64,000 nt of DNA, taken from Callipepla californica brunnescens (lineage: Eukaryota; Chordata; Aves; Galliformes; Odontophoridae). The stretch covers positions 55,362,733 to 55,426,732 of the forward strand of contig JALIRH010000002.1 in assembly GCA_023055505.1 (NCBI GenBank). The letters are read 5' to 3'. Below the pieces are notes generated by a model that had not been told where the DNA came from, did not search any database, and saw only the letters and a program-made list of their open reading frames with translations. Shown piece by piece: positions 45,902 to 59,035 of this stretch (positions are counted from its first letter, which is position 1; each line of letters starts with the position of its first letter). A program made the translations under genes and the position numbers.

Positions 45902-48900
45902 CCACTCAAAACTTCTCAAGTGTGGCCACTCCTCTTTGAAGTTTGCAGTTGCTGCTTGCAGCAAAATTGACTACTGATATGTTTGAGGCATTACAACTCC
46001 TAGATAATAATTGGATATGAATGTGCAGTTAGAATATTCTGACCTTGCTGCTTGGAGTTTGCAACAAACAGTAGGCTGTTAAATGATGAATATGTGGATT
46101 GAACTATAGTTCTCCCTTCAGATATTCTAGTATGGAGACAGGCTGCTCAGTTTTGATAACTAGATTGACCTAATGGAATTCGTTGGTATTTTGGATTCTA
46201 GGAGTCTTCTAGTCTTAAATGGGTCTGTCCTTTTCCACATTCACACTCTGTCAGTCACCTCCTTATAGCATCTACACATCATTGAACCTTAGTCCCCTGA
46301 AAGCCTCAGAAAGATGCCCAGGAAATTACTTCCACTCTCAGTCATCCAGTGACATTGACATTCCTGTGATATTTTTGTGAAGGCTTTCCTGTGAAGCACA
46401 TCACATTTTTCACAATGCTCTTCAATCCAGTACATGCTGAGAAAGTTCTGTGGGCTGCTTTGTCCCTGGGAGACCTCTGGGTACGTCCAGCAATGTTTTA
46501 CAACACTGAGGGCCACAGACAAAGCTTTTTTCAAAAACAGTCTTTGTTTCATCTTCTAATAGATTGCTATGGGAATAATGAAGCACATGCAATAACACCT
46601 CTCAGCATCAAGCAATTATTTTTAGGTCTAGTATCTTGAGCAAAAAGCTTGAAGAAGTTGTTTATTGTTGGTTTGGTTTTTATCGGTTAAAAAACTGAAA
46701 AATTTGTATCAAGAACCAGACACAGCTCTTTAGATCAAAGTGTATAAGCAGAGGATAACTTAAATTTATCTGTTAACATAACCTGTGTGAGAGACTCTGG
46801 CAAAGAAAAGGGAAAGATAAAAGCTATTTGCTTGTCATGAGACATTCTCTTTCCTTTCGGACCAACCCAGCAGTGGGTGCTGGCTGATGTCTCGCCTTCA
46901 GCATTCAGTGTAAGGCCTTTGGTTTATTAGACACTCTTATCTTGCTCATTTTCTTTGATTTATTAGCTTTAATTCAAATTACAGTGTATTACATTGTGTT
47001 ATTTTTGCTTTCCAATATCTTATTTAGTAAATCATCTTTTCTCCTCAGATTGTTGCTGCTGTTTTGTCTTTAGGCCCATCTTCCTTCTCCCTTTTCCCTT
47101 CCCCCCTTCCCCTTTTCCTGGGGCGTGGGTCCATGGGTCCCTCACCCCAGTCATCACAGAATCAGACTGAACCAGCTCGTATACTGTTGAAAAATATTTA
47201 ACTATAGGAAAGCTCACTTTATTCAGGCAAATTTTGTCCTTGGTTTCTGTGCAAGGCTCTGGAAGGATCTCCTTCAGACAGAAAGCTTGGCTTCATGGGA
47301 AGTGATTGGTAGCATCACAGGAGGCAATCAGTTTGGTTCCACCTTAGCACAGGCAGAACTCCATCACTGTGTGAAGGAAACTTTTGTAGCTTCAAGAAAA
47401 TTTTTATATATGCAGGTTAAAAGGTTTATCAGGCCTCTGCAGTTTTTTCCATGGCGGTAGGGGTGAAGCAGTGAAAACCATACTCTTTGTTTTGAGATGT
47501 TTTTCCTCTCAGTTAAGCTTTTGGCTGCTTTGACTTGACTGGATAGCACTAACATGCTTAAAAATACACTGTTTTACATATTATGTTACAAATCTGTCCA
47601 TGATGTGAAGTCATGTTGATATCTCTGAAGGAAACTCTTGAATTTGTCATGATGTTCCATAATCTACTAGTGTAATTTTACATGTATGTATACAAGACAC
47701 AGTAACTGCATATCCTCTTACAATGAATCCTATGGCAGTTTACTCAGAGAACTGAACAAACACCAAACACAAAGAACATCAAGTGTTTCTTTTCAAATAA
47801 AATAAAGCATATCAAAAAGCCCAGGAAAGTACAATTAAAGCCCAAACCCCTTATGACAACAAACTACCATTAGCTAATTGAGGATGTACTTTGTAATATA
47901 ATTACTCTGGGTACAGTTCACAACCCTGTAGTTAATTTGCATCTGTTTCATTTGGGGTTTTGGTGGGTGATTGTCTTTAGACATGAATTTAGCTATTCAG
48001 ATTTTCTGGATTTTCTGTGTGCTGGCTTACAGTCATATGGTGCCAACCGTTTATTTTTTCCCTGCAGCAATAATCAGTGCTGTCTTTCCTCCGAGGTATT
48101 GTGTTATGTGACTGAGGCATATGTTAAACAATTGTTTAATTTGTAGCTGATGGTGAAAGAACCAACCATTCCAGAATTTTTAATTAGAGTGTAACAGTGG
48201 AATAGTAAGCAAACAGGCTGAGATTGCATGCACGTTTTGAAGAACGTCTGCATGTTCAGAGTCACAACTGTTAATGCTCCTGTCAAAGGGTTTGTCAAAT
48301 GTTTGTTACCTCCTTGCTTGCTCCAGAGAACACATCTTTACCACCCCAGGTAAAGATAGATGTGTAACAGCAAGTAATAATTTGGCCAGGGTCTGGCCTC
48401 TTTATTCTACCCTTCTAGGTAGAAGCAGTGACAAGAAGAAGGGAGAAGTAGCAGACAGTATTTCAGCTTGTGTTACATCAAGCATGCTGCTGGATCCTCA
48501 GATTCGTGTTCTGTTGAAATCCCACCCATCTGGGTCCTTGTCACAAGGCTACCCAGACGTGCTGGTGGCAAGCTGTGAGGGGGCAGGCAGTATGCCCACA
48601 TCCGCACTAAACACATCTGCTGCTGTCATCAGATGCTAACTAGATTCAGTTAACAGTCCAGGCTGCAACACAAACCCAAAATGAAAGTTCCTGTCTGCAG
48701 AGTGCAGGCAGTGGGGTTCAAGGCATGTTAAGTGCCTGGTGCCATGGCACAGTGAAGCATCCTACACCACAACCGTGGGAAGCCAGTAGGCAAGACGATA
48801 CTTACAGGACTGAGTTCTGCTCACAGAAAACCAAACAACAGTGTGTTGAAATCCATTTCTGCAGAAGGTTTTTGACTTAAGATGATACTTTCTGTGCACT

Positions 48901-51404
48901 GGTCACAAGTTCACTTTGTAAAGGATGAAGCTGCATTGACAGGAAAACACATGGAGAGGTTATTGCTTTCTAAGGCCTGAAAAGGGGTCTTGCTTTCAGC
49001 TTTGTGAGCAGCACTGTTCTGCTTCAGGCTTATACATATGGCTGTAGATACTGAATTTGTTTGTACCAGGAAAACTGGAATATCGTGAGAATATCAGTTA
49101 TTATAACCAGGAAAACATCTCATCTTCACTTTGTTAATGTCTATACTTCCAGACATCACCACGCTACACTTTCAAAGAAAGCCTTTCTGCTTTATTTGAA
49201 CTGGATTAGAAACTTGCTGTATTACACTACTGCTTCCACTGAGTTTCTGTCACAGTGATAAATGGCCTTTGAAGTCAAACGTGAGAGATTGTGTCGTGCT
49301 GAACCATAGCTACATTTAACTTGCAAGGATTTTGCAATATTGATACCACCCAAAAGCTTCAGCTGCTCCCTTCAAACAGTGGAGACCACAAACATCTCCA
49401 CAGTCAGTTGCACCTATAAGCCTCAAAGGAACACCTTGTATTTTGTTACATATCAAGTATTTTGCTCCATGATAAATTCACTTTTAAATGTCACTGAAGA
49501 GGCCCTCCATCAAGCTGTCTTCCAGTCCTCTGAAATCATTATTTTTTGAGAGTGGTAGACAAGCTGATCCTGAGTTCTAACAAGGAAGAGTCAGATGGTC
49601 ATCTGGGTGTGCCCCAGATGAGGGCTTATTTCTCAGTGACAGCTTCATTAAGAAACCATGGTATTCCCTACGGCAGCCTTTCCTCTGCCATTATCCTGTT
49701 AGATAGCCTTATTAGCCTTTCTCAACATAGCACATGCAAGGAAAGATTAGCATCACACTAACACACATGCAAAATCACAAAACATCACATAAAATAATGT
49801 CATTTTCCAAAATGAGGTGAGAGAAAACTTCTCTGACAGTACTTTATTCCACATTTACCTACCACTGATATTTTTTAATATTTTTCTCTGGAGTATCTGT
49901 TACTAGCCCCAGGATATTGTACTAGGCATTCCATTATTTTGGCTGGACATAGTGTTTTCTCTGTCCCTAGTTCTGGTGACATCAGCCTTGACTCAAATAC
50001 AGACTGTAGTTGTGTGAATCCTTTGTGGGGCAGCTCACCCAGCAAGGTGGCCACAGACACAGTCTGCAATTCAGGCCAAGTGCTGGGAAAAAGCTGAAGC
50101 GCAGCCCAATCCTGCTGCTCTCCAGATATTCTTCAACAGGAAAATGCTCAGAGAGAGACACTGCAAATGAATATAAATCAGAGCAGACTAAACTTTCCCT
50201 GATTAGTCTGCGAGATTCCAAGTTGAAATGATAAAGCAGACATACAGTAAACTAAAAACATCAGATTTTCCCCCTCTCTAGACTGCTGATTTACAATGTT
50301 CAGAGACAAGGAGCACAAAGTTACAAATAAACAGATTTAACCTTCATTCAGATTGCTTTATATGCAATTGCTGTGTCATTTACATATATTCCACTGTATT
50401 TTCTGTGCAATCAACACTAAGTTGGAGGAAAGACCCTTTTCTGAAAATGTAAGTTATCTTCTCATCAGTACACAGGAAATACTGTAGATTAAATCAGAAT
50501 ATTTCTCAAAGTGCTCATGAAATTGCAAAGTCCAATCAGTTCTAATTCTGTTACTAAATCATCTGCTCAATTCCAGTAATTCTAGCCCACCTGGAAGTTT
50601 CTCCTTCTCCAGTAAATATCTGTGAGAAATAGTTCAAAGTCCTGTTGAGTCAGGAGCAAAGGAACAAGTAAGCTAAGCCAGCCACAACTACAACATTTCC
50701 CGTACTTTTTCAAGAGAAATGCATATTTATGCTACTGCTTTATTTAATGGAAAAAACAATGAAGTGGAAAAAGCCCAGGCTCACTAACTATGTCCCTTCT
50801 CTACATAACCTTCTCTCTGGATAAAGACAGATCACAACTACATGAGATGAGATAATGGTTTTAAAAAGAGATTCCAGTAAATTGGCTTTCAGGCAGCCCT
50901 TTTCTGTTAATAGCACTCAGTTTGGTAACAACAGTGTTCATACCGCTAACACATCAAAATACATGGAAAAAAATAACATCATAACTTCTTCAACAAAGCT
51001 CCTCAGCAAAAAATAATTTGATGAATGTATGTGTTTTTGGTTTTTTTCTGTTTATGATCTTTCTGAATTGGGAATGATACTGGACACCAGTCAGTATAAA
51101 TGCTTGTGCAATAAAAGAGAGATCTTGAGGTAGTGACCCCTAACAGTAGTACAATACAATATTATATTGAATACATTGTATTACATTTATCACACGATCT
51201 GTAATCGATATAGAGATAGATTTCTTTTACTACATACCAGTCAACAGATTTATCTGTATAAATGCAACCTCACGAAAGCGCATACATTTTTTTACACAGT
51301 AACTAAGCAATCATAGAAAAATAGAGACTTCGGTATGTAATTTGTGAGGACTTTTATTTATTATTTTTTTTGTAATGAATTGGGAAAAAAGAGAAAGCAC
51401 AATC
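45902..51404. other. mixed AT-rich DNA, no gene recognised
   Basis: No certain transposon. A pyrimidine-rich tract with C runs lies at 47080-47118. A moderately GC-rich 121-codon open frame at 48274-48639 has no domain I know and no splice or promoter context, so it is not called. An AT inverted repeat ('aatacaat' / 'attgtatt') lies at about 51153-51182. Confidence 0.5.
47089..47112 (-). other. potential G-quadruplex in a polypyrimidine tract
   Basis: C runs of 3, 3, 6 and 4 separated by 4, 2 and 2 bases on the + strand, giving a G4 pattern on the minus strand. The surrounding 40 bp are almost purely C/T. Confidence 0.5.
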
Positions 51405-51718
51405 AGGGACACATGGCGAGGTGGGCATCAGTGTCTTCTCTCACTTAACTAGCAGTAGGGCTAGAGTGAATGGCCTCAAGTTGCACCAAGGGAGATTCAG
51501 GTTACAAATTAGGAAAAAATTCTTCTCAGAAGAGTGATCAGGCACTGGAATAGGCTGCCCAGGGGGTGATTTATTCAATGGCCCTGGAGATGTCCAGGAA
51601 ACACTTAGATGTTGTACTAAGAAACATGGTTTAGTGGGGTGGTACGTGGACAATTGGACTGGTTGATCTTGGAGGTCTTTTTCAACACTGGTGATTCTAT
51701 GATTCGAAGATTCTATGA
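51405..51718 (+). mobile_element. CR1 LINE 3' fragment, complete 3' end
   Basis: Sense CR1. 'gaatggcctcaagttgcacc' (51468), 'ggaataggctgcccaggggg' (about 51548), 'ggactggttgatcttggagg' (about 51656) and the tail 'gattctatgattcgaagatt' (about 51692) are all typical. 5'-truncated near 51405. Confidence 0.93.
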
Positions 51719-54700
51719 CCTTTTGGGTGAATTAGGAGCCTCATGCATTTTCTTTGCAGAAAATATGAAAAACAAAACAAAAAACAAGTGTTCCTTTTTC
51801 CAAGGCTACTTCAGCTCATTCAGTCAGACTGCTTACTCACCCCTCTATCCACTGGGAACGCTGTCTCCTGTCTCAGACTCTGTGTGTGTTTAATGCTTGT
51901 CCAGATTTCTCTGTTCCTGTCAGTTACCTTCTCATGAAATTGCTTCTGCAGATTGTAATAACTTGCCTTTAGCAAGAGTAGGCATAAAATAAATAGATGT
52001 GGTGTGCTCTGTGCCTTGCTGTAAGGTTAGAGTCTACTCCTTAATCTCAAAACCTCTCTGGCTTATTTTAGCTTTACCATGGGTTGGGTTCTGACCAATT
52101 TACTAACTAAATAACAAATCAGACATTGTTTTGGCAAATACTGATTTGCTGATAACATTATCAACATGAAGACTTAAGGGTCTGCAAGACAAAGCAGTGA
52201 CTACACATCTTTAAAAGCAGGTGGCAGTTCTTGACTCATTCACTGTGAGACATGGGAGCTATGGCAAAGTAAGAGCATGAGTCAGCCTTCCAGGTTCCTT
52301 CCAAGAGGACAAATCTCTGCTCTCCTGAGGATTTTAAAGGCTTGCAAACTTTTCAATAGGATAAGGTAGTTCTCCTGAATTGTTTTGAGGCAGTTGAGAA
52401 ATGGAAGGAAGGACTGAAGTTTTTTGCGTGTGCCAGAGTCTAGAAAGCTGAAATTTTTGGAAGTCACAGAATAGGGATTTGTAGGAATGAAAAAGTAAGG
52501 AGTACTGATGTGGGGAAAGACTTTTGCACTGTGAAATCTTGACAACAAGCACAATAATATGGAGATTGACAAGCGAGTTTACAAGAGAGGGAATGTGGGA
52601 AGTGAAAGAATAGTATAAGCTCTGAATGAAGTAGAAGAAAAATAAGAATGCTGTAGTTCATGGAAATTATTTACATTGCATAGAAGGTAACAGCAGATTT
52701 AGTGATGCATGTGCAGGTAATACATCTGATTTTCTGTGAAAACTCTTAATTCTTAGAATTTCAGGGACTGTGTTATTTATGTACTTGTGTCTTAGGCCCA
52801 AACTGAAAAGTTCAGGAAGTTGGAACGTTGATCAAGAAAATGTTTGGGTTTTTCTTGGGTGCTGCTGGTTCATGTCAACTGAATGGGATCACTATATACT
52901 AAAAGTAAAAAAAAATAATGAATGTTAGTGGTCTGAATTCAGAGAGGTATCTATTCCTTCCGATAAAAACAAAAATCAGATACAGTAAATCAATCAGAAA
53001 AAGTCTGTATTCCCTCATGTTAATTTGAAATTGCTTTTCCTGACAAAATTCCTAGTGCAGTCTGATTTCTACCCAGCAAGAATAAATTGGTGTCTTTAAA
53101 GTCAATACTACCAAAGGGAAAAAAACCCACACACATCTTTTATTAATTGTCCACTCATTTGTCAGTTGTCAAACTCCTGCTGAAAAAAAATAAAAACATT
53201 ATTTCTATATTTAAGATAATGTGTTGTAGTACATTTGACACATGCATCTGAAAGTCTCAATGCTCAGATTACTTCTTGGCCACAATAACGTACAGATGGA
53301 AAGCAGGACAATCATTTTGATGCACCTCACATATTCCAGTGAGACAACCTGACTAAGGTCAGTAGGGTACCACCTAGCACAAACAAGCTGTATTCCCACT
53401 ACTAGATTATTTCCTGCATTTTAGATTCATTTCACAGAAAAATTCACAGCATTTTCTAAGAAAACTCTTACATGGAAAATTAAGAAGTCACCATTACCAG
53501 TGTTGTTTTTTTCTTTCCAAGTGAGAGAATCTCACTTAGATCGAATTCTTTTTACTTCATAACTATATATCTTGTGTAACATTGGTTCAGCACCTCTTCC
53601 CCAGTAAATACATAATACTCTTGTGTTTACTGGAAGTCCAAAAGTGCAATCACCTGAAGCATGATAAAAGCAGATGTCACATCAGCTCAGGCGCAGCTAA
53701 ATCCCCAGCTAGCTGAGGTACCTCAGCACCTCTGGAAGGAAAGCAAGAGCTCTGTACGGCATCCAGGGAAAGCTTTCAACAGGTGACAAAACATTCTCAG
53801 AATTTCACTGCTTATTTCTCCCCAAGAAAAGATTCATCAAATTGGATGTATTAGGTCACTTGATATTGCCAAATGCAAGGAACATCCCACATCATTGTGT
53901 AAAAATGCATGCATGTAAAAAAAATTGTCAAATCATTATGGCCATCATGCACAAGCTGTGATAAATGGAATTTGAGCTGATAAGGTTTGTACAGAGCAGT
54001 AAATTGCAAAAACTTTTGTTGAAAATTATTTTTTACTAATTATCTTCCAAGGCTATTATCCCATTCTCCAAATAATCCTCATTTTTTCTCTCTGCCAAAG
54101 ACAAAATGTCAAATGTATTCATTTCGCTGTAAAATAGATGCTATATCTTGATTCCAAAGGACACTAATAATATGCGTAAAGTGCTTGATCAATAACTTTC
54201 ATATCAGTACTCCTTTACTGTAGGCTTTTCATAGGAAAGCACTAGCTCAGTCAATTCACCAGAATATTTTTGTAGACACTGTCCATGATGCTTTCATTTT
54301 GAATGATATTTTATTGGAATACAGAGACTCATACACATACTCTTACTAATTTCTGTTGGGGAATACTAAACTTATTCCCTTTGTGTTGCTAGATGACATA
54401 CTGTTAAAAAGGTGGGTAGTGTTTATTGACTACCAGCCTATGTCTCTGTGGAAAGTGACAATATTTCAAAATGAAAAACCTTTAAGTTCCAATGGCAATG
54501 GAAAACCCCCTGGGGATTAGATCCTGACTGGGGTGCTAAGAGCATGCTAATCCAATTTTGAACTCCCACTGTGATGTTCATCATGTTAACTTCAGAAAAC
54601 TATAACATGTAGTTTCTCATTTGAACTGGGTTTGCTGGGCTCCCTTCATACTCAAAGTTAAATGAATGGGCTGTTCTAAAACATTCATCTGAATAATTAT

Positions 54701-54929
54701 AAACATTGGCCTTAGGATTAGATGAACTGTCCTAACTCTCCTCTTTCTGTCCTCCCCTACAGGAGCATCAAGTAAGTAGTTTAGAAGTAGGTGATCACAT
54801 GTGTGGATATTGACTGTAGGTCACAGAAGTAGAAATTCCACTTTACATAATTGTGGACAAAAACTTGCCAGGATAGATCCATTTACAGCAATGTTTAAAA
54901 AACTCTTCTGGATCTGATGAAAATACATC
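51719..54929. other. AT-rich unique DNA, no gene recognised apart from a candidate microexon
   Basis: No transposon recognised. Short A runs are present. The 96-codon minus-strand frame at 52282-52572 lacks motifs. The only notable element is the 9-nt splice-bounded interval at 54763-54771. Confidence 0.5.
54763..54771 (+). CDS. candidate 9-nt microexon (GAGCATCAA)
   Basis: The acceptor is excellent: a branch-point-like 'cctaact' at 54731-54737, then about 25 bases of almost pure C/T and 'ctacag' ending at 54762. Nine bases later is a strong donor, CAA|GTAAGTAG. The nine bases are a multiple of three and would insert Glu-His-Gln in phase 0. Vertebrate neural microexons of 3-27 nt typically show this architecture, with strong sites and a long pyrimidine tract. 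No flanking exons are visible, so the host gene is unknown. Confidence 0.35.
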
Positions 54930-54978
54930 CATGATTGAGGTCCTTCTCAACCCAGACCATTCTGTGATTCTATGATTA
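54930..54978 (+). mobile_element. CR1 LINE tail, about 50 bp
   Basis: 'tgaggtccttctcaacccag' at about 54938, followed by 'accattctgtgattctatga', is the last 50 bp of CR1 in sense orientation. Extremely 5'-truncated. Confidence 0.85.
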
Positions 54979-55007
54979 TTTAGAACTTGACTAGAGCAGT
55001 AACATTA

Positions 55008-55095
55008 TAGAATTACTTATAAAATAGTTCAGTTGGAAGGGACTTTAAAAGAACATCATGTCAAACTGCCTGACCAAAAACCTTTCTGAAACAAT
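55008..55095 (-). mobile_element. CR1 LINE tail, antisense
   Basis: 'tagttcagttggaagggact' at about 55023 followed by 'ttaaaagaacatcatgtcaa' is the reverse complement of the CR1 3' end. It starts 30 bp after the sense tail ending at 54978, giving a tail-to-tail pair. Confidence 0.78.
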
Positions 55096-56734
55096 CTCAT
55101 TGTTCAGCTTTTTTTGAAGAAAAGTCAATATCCATCTATTTATGTCTCTCTCCCACACATTTTCAAGAAATAGAGCCAGTCTTTTAGAAAAGTGTATTGG
55201 ACATTAAGAATTTATATGGACAAAACTGCAAGTTTCATTTTAAAGAAAGTGGAATTGTAAATGTCTCCGTGTGTTTATGTTTGTACTCTGTAATATTTCT
55301 GTCTACTTTGTGTTTACATTCAGACCCTAATAAAATTGACTGCTATTTTTTGCTTAATAATATAATTTGGGTTACAGGAGCTACAAGATAAACAGTAAAA
55401 ATTTGTTAGCTAGGCATGCATTTGTCATTAGTTTCTGTGGTTAAAAAGTAAATAATATATAATAACATGCATATCAAGCTAAAACATGATTATTTCCCCA
55501 TCCATCCATAATTGGACTGTGGATATACAATGAAGTGACTAAATAAAATTGAAAGCCTACTTTTTTTTCTTCCTAAGCTAGCTGATACTCTAAACTACTC
55601 AAAGAAGAAAGCAGAGTGAGGAAATTCTGTCTGGCACAACATAGACTGTATCATCAGTCTCTCTTGGGGACCAGATTCAGTACAACCAAAATCCTGTAAT
55701 TATTTCCCTGCCTAGAATTACTAAACACCTTTCACGAAGGCATCACTGATGCTGGTAATAACAAGCATGGAGCAAGCACCATTGGAGGGAAAATCTTTCA
55801 ATGAGAAGTTCCCACCTCTGCACTCAATTGTACTAAAAATGAACAGAATATATGGGATACTTTAAGCATTGAGGAATTATCAGCCTGACTCTGCCCATTT
55901 TGTTCCTCATTCTTTGAGAAAGTAAAAAGTTCACTTTATTGTCTTTGGAAACTAGAGCTGATGATATCTCACAGGACTCTTAGAACTGCACTGCTGATGT
56001 GACATCATGCATTAAAGAAAAGGCAGGAACAAAGCAGTAATATGAAAGAGCATTTGCTAGTTTCCAATGAGGAAAAGCATCTCTTTACTACCACCCTGTA
56101 AGAGAAAAGTTATAAAGGAGAAAAAAAAATCCACAGTGACTGCTATCACTCTTTCTCAAACCTTTCAGATTTAAGAAATTGTCTTCAGAAATAACTTCCT
56201 TTGTCTACATTAACCTTTCAGAAGGCCTGGTCATGGTTCTTCAGACAGGAGCTACTTGGTTGTTGAGAGAGGGGCAGCAGTAGCTTTCAGCATCCTTGGG
56301 TGCACTCAGACCACTTACATTCTTAGCCTGTTTCTTTTCACTTTATTCATCCTTACCAACAGAAGCTGGTTAGCCTGCTGTGTATTTGATCTGCACTTAT
56401 TGCATGTCAGAGCTTTCATGTCTCCAGACATCACTCTTCACTATCTACCCAAATATTGAAAGCCAAGATAGGACTTCTTTGAAAGTGAATATATGAATAC
56501 ATAGGGACACACACCAAAAAAAGAAACAAACAAACAAACAAACCAAAAAATACACAACACTTCCCTTGCCATGTTGTTTAGGATATCAGACAGGCTACAC
56601 ATTAAAAATATCTGTTTTCTTGCATTATTTCATTTTCTGTGTCACTAGCTTGTAGATATTTGTTGTCAACACTACATCTAGTGGAATCTATATTATTACG
56701 TCTTACCTATTATTATCTTCTGGGAAGTCACACT

Positions 56735-56755
56735 AAAAAAAAAAAAAAAAAAAAA
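56735..56755 (+). repeat. poly-A run of 21
   Basis: Uninterrupted A run without a recognisable retroposon body upstream. Confidence 0.9.
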
Positions 56756-57364
56756 TTCATAGCATGATTCCACCTGCTGTTATATAAATATGTTTTGCGT
56801 GGCTGAAAGCAATTCAGAATTATCTTAATTCAATGTTTTAATTTGTCCTCTTTCCAATTGCATTTGGAACTATTTTATTGACTGAAGTTAAATTCTTTCA
56901 GTGTTTTCTTCTAATTGATATAAGTTGAGGACAAGTAATTCAATAGGTAATTCAATTTTTTAGGGATTTCTCATTTTCACTAGTGGCTGTAGACTGAAAA
57001 CCAATGGTAATAAATTCAAATTTTGAAAATTGAGACAAACAAGACTTCATTTTTTAATCTAGCTGGAATCATTGCTGTTCCAAAGTCTCAGTTCATTAAA
57101 GAAAATACGGTCTACTTTTGGTTGGCATTTTCAATTTTGCTATTTTTAAGTAAGATTTGTTCAATTAACTCTGAAGCTGGCTGGTGCTTTCTGAGAGTTA
57201 TATATTTATTTTTAAATGGGCAGCCTAATCTCATCCTCGGGTAACTTTTTGATTCAAGCAGAGTTCTGACAAAGAACTTCAGTCCCATTATCTCTCACAT
57301 GAAATTACTTGGACAGATTTTCAATAACCAGTTGATTATCAAGTTTCTCTCCTCCTCAGCTTGC

Positions 57365-57484
57365 CTTCTGATGCTATAAAGTCTTTCCTTTTCCTTCGGT
57401 AGTAAAAGCAAACAGTGATGAATATGACCAGCAGCACTGAAGAGTGATCTCGCTGCCTCGCTCCTAACTGGATATCTTCAGGTA
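57365..57484 (-). CDS. candidate transmembrane exon, unknown gene
   Basis: On the minus strand 'cccatgctttgcag' gives a good acceptor just before 57484. At the other end AAG|GCAAGC fits a GC-AG type donor just after 57365. The 120-nt interval is open in phase 1 at both ends, within a 78-codon open stretch. It encodes an acidic/polar leader ('VPEDIQLGARQRDH'), then a hydrophobic helix and basic stop ('SSVLLVIFITVCFYYRRKRK'), then 'DFIASE'. This is the layout of a single-pass membrane protein. Three CpGs in the interval and two more just upstream are unusual for this CpG-poor region. I do not recognise the family, and the GC donor weakens the case. Confidence 0.3.
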
Positions 57485-57959
57485 CTGCAAAGCATGGGAA
57501 TAGTGACACTTTCTTACGGTGAACTAAATTTGTTTGCGACTCTAGATAGGTCAAACAAATCCTGTAGTCTTTCAAGATCCAGATTTCCAGAGGTGTTCTA
57601 GATATTAGAGTATTACAATCATACAGTCATACAATAGTACTTTCTGAGTTGTTAAACAGGTTACCTTCAGAGGGATTTAGGTAGAAGATTTTGTATTCAA
57701 TGGGACGTAGGGACCTCATTTACTAAGAATCTACAAATCCAAGAAGATAGAGTTCTGTGCCAAATGAGAAGCCTTTGGGTATTCACTCTTTAATGTCTAT
57801 ATGGTCTTTTCTAATGTTCATCTCTTTCCTTAAGACTTCATTCCACTTCAAGCGTTTTGAAAGCTACTGTGCAGAAAGCATATTTGAGATTGTATTCTTG
57901 TGCTTGGAAATAGCGGTTTAGCTTTCGTGCGATTCTAGTTCCAGATAAATCACCACATC

Positions 57960-57995
57960 AAAACAAAACAAAACAAAACAAACAAAAACAAACAC
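57960..57995 (+). repeat. (CAAAA)n microsatellite
   Basis: Four CAAAA units followed by imperfect CAAA/CAAAAA units. Confidence 0.85.
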
Positions 57996-58306
57996 AGAGG
58001 AAGCTTTGCAAAATTCAGTCTTGAATCAGCTATCAGTGATATAACAGATTTATCATTTCAAAATGATCATTTATAAAGAAGTATTATTAACAATGTGACA
58101 ACTGCAAATTACTTCCATATTCTTTAGGCTTATTAAATAACTCCGACATATATTTTTATTGAAAATATTTTACTAGGAAGTGGCTAAATATCATCCTAGG
58201 CACTTAGCTTCCCTGCTATATAAATATTTTATATATAACTCTAAATAAATGATTTAGGGATACATGTGTATTTACATAAACACTTTAAATAGGCTACTTT
58301 ATAAAT

Positions 58307-58328
58307 ACACACACACAAACACACACAC
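58307..58328 (+). repeat. (CA)n microsatellite with one interruption
   Basis: Alternating CA/AC with a single 'aaa' interruption over about 22 bp. Confidence 0.85.
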
Positions 58329-59035
58329 TTTTGGGTAGAATGAAGACATAAGCATAAGGTCAAACTGAAAACCAAAATTCTCTCAGCTGTAGTCATTCAT
58401 GGAACAGAATAGCAACCAACTAATTTGGTAGCATGAATCAAGAGGATTTCTCTCAGTTACCTGGTACTAATCTGATATGCTTCATAAGCATTTTGACCCT
58501 TGGGGTCTGCAGAGAGGAGACCATATCGAATGTGAGAAAAACATGAAGAAACGTTCAAGTACATTGTATAATTACATATCAGATATATAAAGGTAAACAC
58601 AAGTGGCTATGCCCACTGTCTCTGTTACCACATTCAGTGTACTGTTCCTTCTACAAAAGAAATATAAAAAGAGAAGCTGACATATTGATGAATCTATCTA
58701 TACATTGTTTCAGATACTAATACTTCATTTTATAAGATAATTTACATGCTAATGAACCTTAAACAGAGGTGTAAGTAGAAGGAATTTGTGAACTTATAAA
58801 AGAGTCCTGTGTTATATAGACAAATTGAGAAATGTTTATCTCCTCCCCACTCAGTGAATTTTAAGCAATACATTTATATGTGAAGTAGATAACTGAGGAA
58901 TTATAGTTGTCCCATAGGACTAATTAGAGAAAATACATATATTTAAATACCATAGTATAAGAGTCCAAGAAGTTTATTTCATTTTTCAACAACTGAAATT
59001 AAATGCAAGTGTATTTCAACAGTCTTACTTTCAAA

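Larger units (their letters stand above)
55096..59035. other. AT-rich DNA with simple repeats and one candidate exon
   Basis: Holds a (CAAA)n tract at about 56525-56544, a 21-base A run at 56735-56755, a (CAAAA)n tract at about 57960-57995 and a (CA)n tract at about 58307-58328. The candidate transmembrane exon at 57365-57484 (-) is the only coding-like signal. Confidence 0.5.

Noticed and set aside
45491..45970. Open frames of 93-159 codons in several frames on both strands across the purine repeat
   Set aside because: Products are Lys-Gly, Glu-Gly, Phe-Pro, Ser-Pro and Leu-Ser/Pro repeats, forced by a hexanucleotide array without stop codons. No coding context.
48040..48095. 28-nt interval between a strong acceptor (ccctgcag) and a GTATTG site
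   Set aside because: Donor is poor and 28 nt would shift the frame; likely chance.
48274..48639. 121-codon open frame on the + strand
   Set aside because: No domain, no promoter or splice support, and composition similar to its flanks. Not enough to call a gene.
51153..51182. AT-rich inverted repeat that could be a hairpin or terminator
   Set aside because: Arms are only 8 bp of A/T-rich sequence with a 14-base spacer, which is expected by chance in this composition.
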